From: Minisyncoccota bacterium
GTDB taxonomy: Bacteria; Patescibacteria; Paceibacteria; UBA9973
Reading direction: 5' to 3'
DNA length: 7,521 bases
NCBI GenBank assembly: GCA_028696935.1
Contig: JAQVGE010000044.1
Location: 1 to 7,521, forward strand
Shown here piece by piece: positions 1-6,655 of the stretch (position 1 is its first letter; each line of letters opens with the position of its first letter). A program made the position numbers and the translations under genes. The notes below the pieces were generated by a model. The model made no database searches. It worked only from the letters and a program-made list of their open reading frames with translations, and was not told the origin of the DNA.

Positions 1-663
1 ATCTAAAGATGTAGGAAAAAGAAGTGAATCTGAAATAGAATCAGCAACTGAAATGTTATAAGGATTTGAAATATCAAGGGCATAAAGAGAAGTCGGTGAT
101 CCATCTACAACAAACAAATAATTCCCTGAAATTGCCATATCAGAAACAGATTGTGGAAAAATATTTTCTAAATAATCTACTGGTGAAGGATTATTTTTAC
201 TAGAAACATCTAATACAAAGAGTGATGTTCCAGTTCCGATATAAGCATAGTCGTTATCAACGACTAAGGCTGGATTTTGGAGGAAAGGAAACATTTCATC
301 TTCAGCAAAGACTGAACTAAGAGATGGTTCTGGATCCTCAATTACTCTACCTTCTAAAAACAAAGATCCACCCCTAATAGTTATAGTCTTTGTCGGGTTA
401 TCTGTTCCTACCCCAACATTACCTGTATCAAAATAGATATTATTACCTGATTCAATCCAAGGAGATGAACCTCCAGATGGAAGTAAAACCGTACAATTTA
501 CTTCTCCCGGTAAACAAGTAGGATCTAGTGTTTCTCCTGGAGTATAAGGTGAAGCAATAGCAAAGATGTTTGCGTATGAACCAAAGAATAATAATAAGAA
601 AGTTACAGAAAAGACCTTCAGCCAGTTCTGTTTTAGAAGATGAGTTAATTTTTTAGAAAGCAT
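1..663 (-). CDS. Secreted protein with probable LVIVD-type beta-propeller, N-terminal part (runs off window)
   Basis: The frame is open for 221 codons from ATG at 663-661 to the window edge, so the C-terminus is missing. Residues 1 to about 36 form a signal peptide: basic start (MLSKKLTHLLKQ), a hydrophobic core (VFSVTFLLLFFGSYA), then a small-residue cleavage zone (IFAIAS). Next comes a Pro/Cys segment, PYTPGETLDPTCLPGEVNC, followed by GNVGVGTDNPTKT; I associate both with large Patescibacteria surface proteins. From about residue 130 short segments recur: 'NPALVVDNDYAYIGTGTSLFVLDVSS' style strands, then 'DMAISGNYLFVVDGSPTSLYALDISNP'. This resembles LVIVD repeats, whose blades read 'v.v.gnyaYva.....l.vlDvSnP'. 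The protein is probably exported, with a beta-propeller used for binding or structure; no enzymatic residues are visible. It lies downstream of the fusA terminator with its own promoter. The start is favoured by the signal peptide beginning there and by a perfect -10 element six bases upstream. Exact function is unknown. Confidence 0.8.
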   Translation of the reverse strand, partial: MLSKKLTHLLKQNWLKVFSVTFLLLFFGSYANIFAIASPYTPGETLDPTCLPGEVNCTVLLPSGGSSPWIESGNNIYFDTGNVGVGTDNPTKTITIRGGSLFLEGRVIEDPEPSLSSVFAEDEMFPFLQNPALVVDNDYAYIGTGTSLFVLDVSSKNNPSPVDYLENIFPQSVSDMAISGNYLFVVDGSPTSLYALDISNPYNISVADSISDSLLFPTSLD

Positions 664-664
664 A

Positions 665-678
665 GGTTTATTATAACA
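665..678 (-). promoter_or_regulatory. Extended -10 promoter predicting a leaderless mRNA for the secreted beta-propeller gene
   Basis: On the minus strand the sequence reads TGT-TATAAT-AAACC-T-ATG. TATAAT (675-670) is the consensus -10 hexamer and the preceding TGN makes it an extended -10. Exactly six bases separate it from the ATG at 663-661, so the usual start site would be the A of the ATG. No good -35 hexamer lies 16-18 bp upstream, as is common for extended -10 promoters. The inference is a leaderless transcript. Confidence 0.6.
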
Positions 679-728
679 TATATTTATTTAGAAAAATAGG
701 TTTTTGGAGTGTTGAAAACTAGGTATTT

Positions 729-777
729 ATACTTCAATACAAAAAACACCCAAAGGGTGTTTTTTGTATTGAAGTAT
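729..777 (-). terminator. Long intrinsic terminator after fusA
   Basis: A perfect 23-bp inverted repeat pairs 729-751 with 755-777 around a 3-base loop (752-754). On the minus strand the core CACCC/GGGTG hairpin is preceded by six A and followed by six T, the usual A-tract/hairpin/T-tract layout. It starts about ten bases after the fusA stop codon. The symmetry would let it work in both directions, but every gene here is on the minus strand. Confidence 0.88.
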
Positions 778-802
778 TTTCTATTTTCTATTTTCTATTT
801 TC
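775..802. repeat. Four perfect tandem copies of the 7-mer TATTTTC across the fusA stop codon
   Basis: TATTTTC occurs back to back at 775-781, 782-788, 789-795 and 796-802 (GAAAATA on the coding strand). The array covers the last fusA codons (E-N-R-K), the TAG stop at 790-788 and the foot of the terminator. A 7-bp unit is not a multiple of three, so adding or losing a copy shifts the frame at the C-terminus, but TAG recurs in the array in every frame. Confidence 0.9.
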
Positions 803-2929
803 TATAATAGTATCCGCAACATTTCTAGGAACAATATCGTAGCGAACAAATTCCATAGTAAACCCTGCACGACCCTCAGTCATCGAGCGAAGATTGGTCA
901 TGTAACCGAACATTTCAGATAATGGAACAATTGCTTTAATTGCTTGATTCATACCACGAGTTTCCATTCCTTCAATGAGTCCACGCTTTGAAGAAAGACT
1001 TCCGGTAACATCCCCCATGAACTTCTCAGGAGTAACAACTTCGACTTTCATCATCGGTTCTAAGATAACAGGATTTGCTCTCTTACAAGCATCTTGGACA
1101 GCCATTGAAGAAGCAATTTTGAAAGCCATTTCATTGGAGTCAACATCGTGGTAACTTCCATCATAAAGATCGACAGAAACATTAACCATTTTGCAACCAG
1201 CCAAGACTCCCCTATCAAGACCCTCTTTGAATCCTTTTTCACAAGCTGGAATATATTCTTGAGGAATAACTCCACCTTTAATATTGTTAATGAATTCAAA
1301 ATCTTTATCTCTTTTTGTATTCTTAGGTAAATCATCTTCATTAACAGATAAATCCATTGGCTTAATCTTGATTCTGACATGACCATAGTTACCGCGACCA
1401 CCTGACTGTTTAATGTATTTACCTTCTGCTTCTGAAGTTCCTGTGATTGTTTCTCTGTAAGCAACTTGAGGGTTACCAACATTTGTTTCAACTGCAAACT
1501 CTCTTTTCATACGATCAACAATAATTTCAAGATGGAGTTCTCCCATTCCAGAAATAATTGTTTCATTTGTCTCATGATCAGTTGAAACTTTAAAGGTTGG
1601 GTCTTCTTGAGCAAGTCGAGATAGAGCCAAGCCCATTTTTTCTTGGTCAGCCTTAGTTTTTGGTTCAACTCGAAGAGAAATAACTGGCTCTGGAAAAACA
1701 ATTTTATAAAGCTCAATTGGATTTGCTTCATCGCAAAGAGTATCTGAAGTAATTGTATCCTTAAGACCAACAGCGGCAGCAATTTCACCAGCAAAAACTT
1801 TTTTAACCTCTTCTCTGTCATTAGCGTGCATTCTTAGAATTCTTCCAATTCTCTCTTGACTTCGAGTTCGAGGATTATAGATATAACTTCCAGCAGTCAA
1901 TGTTCCTGAATAAACACGGAAGAAAATTAATTGACCAACAAAAGGATCGGTCGCAACCTTGAAAGCCAAAGCAGAGAAAGGTTCAGAATCAGAAGCATGG
2001 CGTTCTATTTTTTCTTCAGTACTAGGGTCTGTTCCCATAATTGCAGGGATATCAACAGGGCTTGGAAGATAATCAACAACGGCGTCAAGAACCAATTGAA
2101 CGCCCTTGTTTTTTAGAGCACTTCCAGCAAAGACTGGGAAGATATCATTAGCAATAACAGCTTTACGCATTAGAGCTTTTAGAGTTTTAATATCTGGAAT
2201 TTTCCCATCAAAATACTCAGACATTATTACGTCATCCTGTTCAACAATTTTCTCAATTAATTCATTGTGATACTTTTCAGCTTCAGCAACAAGAGATTCC
2301 GGAATATCTTTTTCAATAATTTCATTACCCATTTGTCCTTCAAAATAGTAAGCTTTCATTTTGAGCAAATCAACAACTCCCTCAAACTTGTCTTCAAGTC
2401 CAATTGGGATTTGCATTCGAACTGCTTTTTTACTCAAACGATCAAGAATTGTTTTATATGAATGTTCAAAAGAAGCACCAGTTCTATCTAATTTGTTGAC
2501 AAAACAAATTCTTGGGACCATTGCTTCATCGGCATAACGCCAGTTTGTCTCAGATTGAGGCTCAACACCAGCAACACCATCAAAAACAACAACCGCCCCG
2601 TCTAAAACTCGGAGAGAACGCTTAACTTCAGCCGTAAAATCAATGTGTCCTGGAGTGTCGATAATATTAAAACGGTGTTTTCTAGCAGGGTCGTTTTTTG
2701 AATCAGTTGGATTCCAGAAACAAGTAACAGCAGCCGAAGTGATAGTAATACCTCTTTCTCTTTCTTGTTCCATCCAGTCGGTTGCTGCTTCACCATCGTG
2801 AACTTCTCCAATCTTATGTGATAATCCTGTGTAAAAAAGAACTCGCTCACTGGTAGTTGTTTTTCCAGCGTCAATATGAGCAATAATTCCAAAATTTCTA
2901 ACCTTTTCTAGTGGGTAATCTCTTTCCAT
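788..2929 (-). CDS. fusA: Translation elongation factor G (EF-G)
   Basis: EF-G is the ribosomal GTPase that moves tRNAs and mRNA after peptide transfer and helps RRF recycle ribosomes. The 713 residues are normal full length. GTPase motifs appear in order: G1 AHIDAGKTT (17-25), switch I RGITI (59-63), G3 DTPGH (91-95), G4 NKLDR (145-149; NKMDR is more usual), and a G5-like GSAL. Domain II carries [13 protein letters not shown], domain III the MGELHLEI segment, domain [12 protein letters not shown] and the tip loop [10 protein letters not shown], and domain V the [17 protein letters not shown] and [11 protein letters not shown] stretches. It appears intact. The start at 2929 ([20 protein letters not shown]) fits family N-termini; no Shine-Dalgarno precedes it. 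It has its own promoter and leader, and is separated from rpsG by a 2.9-kb surface-protein gene rather than following it as in the usual str operon. No tuf gene follows. The stop is TAG, inside a 7-bp tandem repeat. Confidence 0.98.
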   Translation of the reverse strand: MERDYPLEKVRNFGIIAHIDAGKTTTSERVLFYTGLSHKIGEVHDGEAATDWMEQERERGITITSAAVTCFWNPTDSKNDPARKHRFNIIDTPGHIDFTAEVKRSLRVLDGAVVVFDGVAGVEPQSETNWRYADEAMVPRICFVNKLDRTGASFEHSYKTILDRLSKKAVRMQIPIGLEDKFEGVVDLLKMKAYYFEGQMGNEIIEKDIPESLVAEAEKYHNELIEKIVEQDDVIMSEYFDGKIPDIKTLKALMRKAVIANDIFPVFAGSALKNKGVQLVLDAVVDYLPSPVDIPAIMGTDPSTEEKIERHASDSEPFSALAFKVATDPFVGQLIFFRVYSGTLTAGSYIYNPRTRSQERIGRILRMHANDREEVKKVFAGEIAAAVGLKDTITSDTLCDEANPIELYKIVFPEPVISLRVEPKTKADQEKMGLALSRLAQEDPTFKVSTDHETNETIISGMGELHLEIIVDRMKREFAVETNVGNPQVAYRETITGTSEAEGKYIKQSGGRGNYGHVRIKIKPMDLSVNEDDLPKNTKRDKDFEFINNIKGGVIPQEYIPACEKGFKEGLDRGVLAGCKMVNVSVDLYDGSYHDVDSNEMAFKIASSMAVQDACKRANPVILEPMMKVEVVTPEKFMGDVTGSLSSKRGLIEGMETRGMNQAIKAIVPLSEMFGYMTNLRSMTEGRAGFTMEFVRYDIVPRNVADTIIENRK

Positions 2930-2940
2930 AAATAATAGTC

Positions 2941-2972
2941 TTTAGGTTCTAGATTCTAGCGACTAGCCTAAA
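2941..2972 (-). promoter_or_regulatory. Possible hairpin in the fusA leader next to the start codon
   Basis: On the minus strand TTTAGG (2972-2967) pairs with CCTAAA (2946-2941), and CTAG (2966-2963) with CTAG (2952-2949) after a two-base bulge. This gives about ten AT-rich pairs with a ten-base loop that contains another CTAG. It ends 11 bases before the fusA ATG, in ribosome-binding range. It might tune initiation, but it is weak and could be chance in AT-rich DNA. Confidence 0.3.
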
Positions 2973-3034
2973 AATTAAAATTAAAAAAATAATTCTGATG
3001 TCTAACTGCTAGAAGAAAGAAATCAGTTAAAAAT

Positions 3035-3052
3035 AAAACCTTTAAAGGTTTT
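3035..3052. promoter_or_regulatory. 18-bp perfect palindrome at the start of the fusA leader
   Basis: AAAACCTTTAAAGGTTTT is an exact palindrome. It lies just downstream of the predicted fusA transcription start (about 3058), so it is either an operator-like DNA site or a 5'-end RNA hairpin (AAAACC/GGTTTT with a six-base loop). It could stabilise the mRNA end or act as a weak attenuator followed by a short T-rich stretch. The palindrome is seen; its role is inferred. Confidence 0.45.
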
Positions 3053-3064
3053 CATGTATTTTGA

Positions 3065-3093
3065 AATATACAATAAATAATCTTTTTTTGCAA
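3065..3093 (-). promoter_or_regulatory. Sigma70-type promoter for fusA
   Basis: On the minus strand TTGCAA (3093-3088) and TATATT (3070-3065) are separated by exactly 17 bp, close to the TTGACA-N17-TATAAT consensus. The -35 overlaps the tail of the preceding gene's terminator. Transcription would start near 3058, leaving a leader of about 130 nt before the fusA ATG. This supports fusA being transcribed separately from rpsL-rpsG. Confidence 0.6.
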
Positions 3094-3123
3094 TCAAAAA
3101 CCCCATTTCTGGGGTTTTTGATT
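3092..3123 (-). terminator. Intrinsic terminator after the GLUG surface-protein gene
   Basis: A perfect 14-bp inverted repeat pairs 3092-3105 with 3110-3123 around a four-base loop. On the minus strand a CCCCA/TGGGG core is preceded by five A and followed by TTTTTGATT. It begins seven bases after the stop codon of the upstream gene and separates it from the fusA promoter. Confidence 0.88.
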
Positions 3124-3130
3124 ATTTATA

Positions 3131-6037
3131 TTATTTCATCATTTCTCTAGTCTTGGGACCAACTACTCCGTCGGGAATTAAATTATTTGCTAACTGGAAT
3201 GAAATAACAGCTTGTTTAGTTTTGGAGCCAAACTTACCATCTGGGATTCCAGAATCATAACCTATAGAATTAAGATAGGTTTGCAAGAAAACAACATCCT
3301 CTCCAGACATCCCTTGTCTTAGGGTTCTTTGGATAGTGTTTTGTAATTGCTCTTGATTATTTTCACTTGAAGTAGTTAGACAAGATCTTCCGGTTGATGG
3401 ACTAAAGAGGAAACCTGGTTGGCAATCATTTGGTCTATCTACTTCTAGAGTCTGACATCTTTGTCCAGTTAGAGGGTTAAAGATGTGACCTGGAAGACAA
3501 CCTGGTTGTTCTTCGGTTGGTACTGGGGTAACAACTGGAGTGGTCCTTCTTGAAGAATATGAACCAGAACTAACGATAGAGGATGGTCTTCTGATTGTGG
3601 TTTCTTCAAATAATGGATAGGTGTTTGATTCATACCATGGATTACCATTCCATTCCCACTGTGTTTCTCCGTTGTAAATGGGATGATCTTTGGTGTAGAG
3701 AGAGGAGAGGGTGGTAATTTCGGTTATTTGGGAAGAAGAAACATTTAGCTCATTAATAGGGTCTTCTTCAGAAACCTCATATTGTGCAAGACCAATACTA
3801 CTTAAACCACTGTTGTCTCCTGATTGATTCCAGCCGGAATTAAAGATCCAGTCTTCAATTGTTTCTCCTTCGAGAATCATTATTGCTCCAATAAATCCAC
3901 CAGCTATAGATTCAACTTCTTCTAAAATACCTAATATTCCTTCTTTCATTATTTCAAAGGTATCGCTACCAATTCCAGTCACTTGTCCAACAGAGTATGA
4001 ATTATAAATGTGGTCTACCATATTCATTCCTATCAAACCACCAGATAGAGATCCCTCAACATTACCGCTTGAGTATGAATTAATGATTGTCCTCATTAAA
4101 AACTCACCAGAATTAAATCCAACTAGTCCTCCAGAAATTAATCCTTCGACATTCCCTTCAGCATAAGTGTTTTCGATATGACCTAGCATATTCATTCCTA
4201 CTAGACCACCAAAACCAAAGCCTTCAAACATTGGCATTTCATAACTTCCAATAACATTACCAGTCGCGTAGGAATCCTCGATAGTGTCACCCATATTAAC
4301 TCCAACTAAACCTCCCCCAACCATAGAAGCTGTCACTGTTCCTGTGGCATGAGAGTCAATAATAGTGAAAGGTAATTCATCCCCAATACTCGTTCCAACT
4401 AATCCACCAGCAAGTAGACCTTCAACATTCCCTTCGGCATAGGTGTTTTCGATGTGACCACCCATATTAAATCCTACTAAGCCACCGTAACCCAAAAATT
4501 CTGACATTGGCATTGGCATTTCATAACTTCCAATAACATTACCTGTCGCGTAGGAGTTTTCGATAGTATCACCCATATTCACTCCAACTAATCCTCCTCC
4601 AACCATAGAAGCTGTCACTGTTCCTGTGGCATGAGAGTCAATAATAGTGAAAGGTAATTCATCCCCAATACTCGTTCCGACTAATCCTCCAGCAAGTAGC
4701 CCTTCAACGTTCCCTTCAGCATAGGAATTTTCAATATGACCGCCCATATTCATTCCAATTAGACCACCGAAGGTGACAAATTCATTATTATAAAGTTCCT
4801 CTATCTCTAAAGCTAACTCAGGACCAACCCCTTCTAATATTTGATTCATAAATTCTTGATCAAAAGAAACATCACCGATGGCATAAGAGTTTATAATCTC
4901 ACCATAATTATTATATCCAACTAATCCACCAGAAGTTGCTAGACCAAGAACATTACCTGTCGCATAGGAGTCTTCGATTGTGAGAGGTTCATTTTCTTCT
5001 ATTATATTTACTTCTCCAATTAACCCTCCAGCATTCGACAATCCTAAAACACTTCCTGTGGCATATGAATCTACAATATAACCATTTTCACTATATCCAA
5101 CTAAGCCACCAAAACCTCTTGGAGCATTCATTATAAGCACTTCGGTGTCCTCTAAACTTTCTAGACCTTCTAGAGCCATAGGTAGATAATCAGGACTTAA
5201 ACTAACATTTCCAGTAGCATAGGAAGAAGTGATAGTATCTCCGTTGTTTTCTCCAACTAAGCCACCGACATTATTAATTCCTGTAACATTAGAAGACGAA
5301 AAAGAATTTAAAATAGTCTGTGGAAGTTCAGCATTATTTTGTCCAACCAAGCCACCAACATTATCCTCTCCTGTAACTTCAGAAGAAGAACTACTATTTT
5401 CAATGTGAGTGTCATTCGTCCTACCGACTAAACCACCTACATTCTCCTCTCCTGTAACCTGTCCAGAGGTAGATATGTTTAACAAAGAAGAACTAGTAAC
5501 TGAACCAATAGCTCCTCCTGTTTGATCTTGACCTGATATATTTAGGTCAGTTAAAGTAAGATTTTGAATATTTATTTCATTCACATAACCAAATAGTCCA
5601 ACTCCATCAAAATCTGGACGATTTATATACAAATTTGAGATAGTTTTATTGTTTCCATCAAAATGACCTATAAAATTAGCTCCGTAACCTTGACCTTCTG
5701 CTGTATCATAAGTTCCTCCTATAGGCATGAAACCATAATATTCACCCGTTCCTTCGCCTGTTTCGTTCCAAGAGGAAGTCATGGAACAATCTATATCTTG
5801 ACCGAGCTTAAAATACAAACCTTGATTTAAATAAGGATAGCTTGTTTCTCCTCCTTCATCATGATAATTCATATCTTGCAATTGTGAGCAAGTATTAATT
5901 ATAAAAGGCTGGAGTTCTGAGCCAGTCCCACTTGAAAAGTGGACCACAGGAGAATCAGAATAAGAAACATTAGGTGCTCCAATTAAAAAACTAACCAAAA
6001 AAACAAAAAGGAATAAAAACTTAAATTTCTTAAACAT
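3131..6037 (-). CDS. Secreted GLUG-repeat surface protein with C-terminal peptidoglycan-binding domain
   Basis: The 968 residues begin with a signal peptide (about 1-28; KKFKFLFLFVFLVSFLIG). Residues 30-140 hold a segment that usually precedes GLUG arrays ('FIINTCSQLQDMN', 'HFDGNNKTISNLYI'). About 145-720 is a GLUG array: 15 GGL[VI]G cores plus the variants GLFG, GGAIG and GGFIG, alternating with 'I.NSYATGNV' strands, as expected of a beta-solenoid. Residues 432-617 are two near-identical modules. A Ser/Thr/Pro linker (about 815-845) follows, then two cysteine repeats (C847-C861 and C872-C886, each CxPGxxFxPxTGxxC), and a PG_binding_1-like domain (about 905-968; QGMSGEDVVFLQTYL, DGKFGSKTKQAVISFQ, DGVVGPKTREMM). 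I infer an exported fibre or adhesin held on the cell wall; the ligand is unknown. It has its own promoter and terminator and sits inside the str cluster between rpsG and fusA. No Shine-Dalgarno is visible. The start is set by the signal peptide. Confidence 0.9.
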   Translation of the reverse strand: MFKKFKFLFLFVFLVSFLIGAPNVSYSDSPVVHFSSGTGSELQPFIINTCSQLQDMNYHDEGGETSYPYLNQGLYFKLGQDIDCSMTSSWNETGEGTGEYYGFMPIGGTYDTAEGQGYGANFIGHFDGNNKTISNLYINRPDFDGVGLFGYVNEINIQNLTLTDLNISGQDQTGGAIGSVTSSSLLNISTSGQVTGEENVGGLVGRTNDTHIENSSSSSEVTGEDNVGGLVGQNNAELPQTILNSFSSSNVTGINNVGGLVGENNGDTITSSYATGNVSLSPDYLPMALEGLESLEDTEVLIMNAPRGFGGLVGYSENGYIVDSYATGSVLGLSNAGGLIGEVNIIEENEPLTIEDSYATGNVLGLATSGGLVGYNNYGEIINSYAIGDVSFDQEFMNQILEGVGPELALEIEELYNNEFVTFGGLIGMNMGGHIENSYAEGNVEGLLAGGLVGTSIGDELPFTIIDSHATGTVTASMVGGGLVGVNMGDTIENSYATGNVIGSYEMPMPMSEFLGYGGLVGFNMGGHIENTYAEGNVEGLLAGGLVGTSIGDELPFTIIDSHATGTVTASMVGGGLVGVNMGDTIEDSYATGNVIGSYEMPMFEGFGFGGLVGMNMLGHIENTYAEGNVEGLISGGLVGFNSGEFLMRTIINSYSSGNVEGSLSGGLIGMNMVDHIYNSYSVGQVTGIGSDTFEIMKEGILGILEEVESIAGGFIGAIMILEGETIEDWIFNSGWNQSGDNSGLSSIGLAQYEVSEEDPINELNVSSSQITEITTLSSLYTKDHPIYNGETQWEWNGNPWYESNTYPLFEETTIRRPSSIVSSGSYSSRRTTPVVTPVPTEEQPGCLPGHIFNPLTGQRCQTLEVDRPNDCQPGFLFSPSTGRSCLTTSSENNQEQLQNTIQRTLRQGMSGEDVVFLQTYLNSIGYDSGIPDGKFGSKTKQAVISFQLANNLIPDGVVGPKTREMMK
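4187..4744 (-). repeat. Tandem duplication of a GLUG module inside the surface-protein gene
   Basis: Copy 1 (4744-4463, residues 432-525, 94 aa) and copy 2 (4462-4187, residues 526-617, 92 aa) are almost identical in protein; both contain GNVEGLLAGGLVGTSIGDEL and TIIDSHATGTVTASMVGGGL. An 80-bp stretch is identical in DNA (4317-4396 and 4599-4678, period 282 bp). The two-residue difference lies in the loop after GSYEMPM. A more diverged partial copy follows from 4186 (LGHIENTYAEGNVEGLISGG). The identity at silent positions suggests a recent duplication or gene conversion. Confidence 0.9.
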
Positions 6038-6064
6038 ATTTATTTGTAATAAAATTTATAATAT

Positions 6065-6089
6065 AAGGTAATTTGGACTAAATTACCTT
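6065..6089 (-). promoter_or_regulatory. Hairpin in the leader of the GLUG surface-protein gene
   Basis: A perfect 10-bp inverted repeat pairs 6065-6074 with 6080-6089 around a five-base loop (GGACT on the plus strand). It lies between the predicted transcription start (about 6100) and the ATG at 6037. No T-tract follows on the minus strand, so a terminator is unlikely; a leader stabiliser or regulator site is possible. Confidence 0.45.
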
Positions 6090-6100
6090 TTAGTTTATCT

Positions 6101-6115
6101 GGTTTTATTATAACA
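6101..6115 (-). promoter_or_regulatory. Extended -10 promoter for the GLUG surface-protein gene
   Basis: On the minus strand the sequence reads TGT-TATAAT-AAAACC: a consensus -10 (6112-6107) with the extended TGN. The region 16-18 bp upstream is the T-tract of the rpsG terminator, not a good -35. Start is expected near 6100, giving a leader of about 63 nt. It nearly matches the promoter at 665-678 (TGTTATAATAAACC), which also serves a secreted protein. Confidence 0.6.
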
Positions 6116-6131
6116 AAAAGCCCTGCAAAAA

Positions 6132-6166
6132 AAAAGATATCCCCAATTACTTTGGGGATATCTTTT
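6132..6166 (-). terminator. Intrinsic terminator after rpsG
   Basis: A perfect 15-bp inverted repeat pairs 6132-6146 with 6152-6166 around a five-base loop. On the minus strand the GATATCCCCAA/TTGGGGATATC stem runs into a long T-tract (about nine T from 6135 down). It begins about 18 bases after the rpsG stop and ends the rpsL-rpsG transcript before the GLUG gene. Confidence 0.92.
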
Positions 6167-6184
6167 GGATGTTTTAGAAATTTT

Positions 6185-6655
6185 TTACCAAGTAAAGTGA
6201 GCAAAGGCTTTGTTCGATTCAGCCATTTTGTGAGTATCCTCCTTCTTTTTAACAGCTTGACCTTCATTATTAGAAGCTAAAATTAACTCCTCGGCTAATT
6301 TTTCGTGAATAGGAGACCCTTTCTTTCCTCGAGCTGCATTGATAATCCAACGCATAGCAAGAGCAACCCTTCTCTCTGGGCGAACTTCACGAGGCACCTG
6401 GTAGTTTGCTCCACCAATACGACGAGAACGAACCTCAACTAACGGTCCAGCATTTTTAATAGCTGTATCAAAAACCTCTAGAGGGTTTGGGTTACCTGTC
6501 TTTTCTTTTATAATATCAAATGCTTTATAAACGGCTTTTCTAGCAGTTTCTTTCTTCCCGTCCAGCATAATATTGTTTATAAACTTAGCAAGTTTTTGAG
6601 AATTATAGACAATATCAGGATTTACGATATTTGGATTTTTTATTTTTCTTCGCAT
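6185..6655 (-). CDS. rpsG: 30S ribosomal protein S7
   Basis: S7 is the primary binder of the 16S rRNA 3' major domain; it nucleates assembly of the 30S head and sits near the E-site tRNA. The 156 residues match the common bacterial length. Family landmarks are visible: basic N-terminus [62 protein letters not shown] in the rRNA-binding region, [18 protein letters not shown], and the end [14 protein letters not shown]. It follows rpsL after 147 bp and is closed by a terminator. The ATG at 6655-6653 fits family N-termini; no Shine-Dalgarno precedes it, and its A is the last base of a 13-bp inverted-repeat arm, so initiation may be structure-controlled. In E. coli S7 represses its own synthesis by binding the rpsL-rpsG intercistronic mRNA; a similar role here is inferred. 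The gene looks intact. Confidence 0.98.
   Translation of the reverse strand: MRRKIKNPNIVNPDIVYNSQKLAKFINNIMLDGKKETARKAVYKAFDIIKEKTGNPNPLEVFDTAIKNAGPLVEVRSRRIGGANYQVPREVRPERRVALAMRWIINAARGKKGSPIHEKLAEELILASNNEGQAVKKKEDTHKMAESNKAFAHFTW

Noticed and set aside
1060..2892. Several open frames of 60-145 codons within fusA on both strands
   Set aside because: They are out-of-frame shadows of a conserved full-length gene, with low-complexity translations and no start signals.
4187..4744. A CRISPR array or insertion sequence suggested by the near-identical direct repeats
   Set aside because: The repeats are in frame within one coding sequence, 282 bp apart, with related sequence between them. They are duplicated GLUG modules.
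3131..6037. A phage tail fibre or autotransporter identity for the GLUG protein
   Set aside because: No phage genes are nearby, no outer-membrane beta-barrel domain is present, and the C-terminus is a peptidoglycan-binding-type domain.
6040..6267. A 75-residue open frame overlapping the rpsG 3' end
   Set aside because: It overlaps rpsG in another frame, then reads through the rpsG terminator and the GLUG promoter. No recognisable domain.
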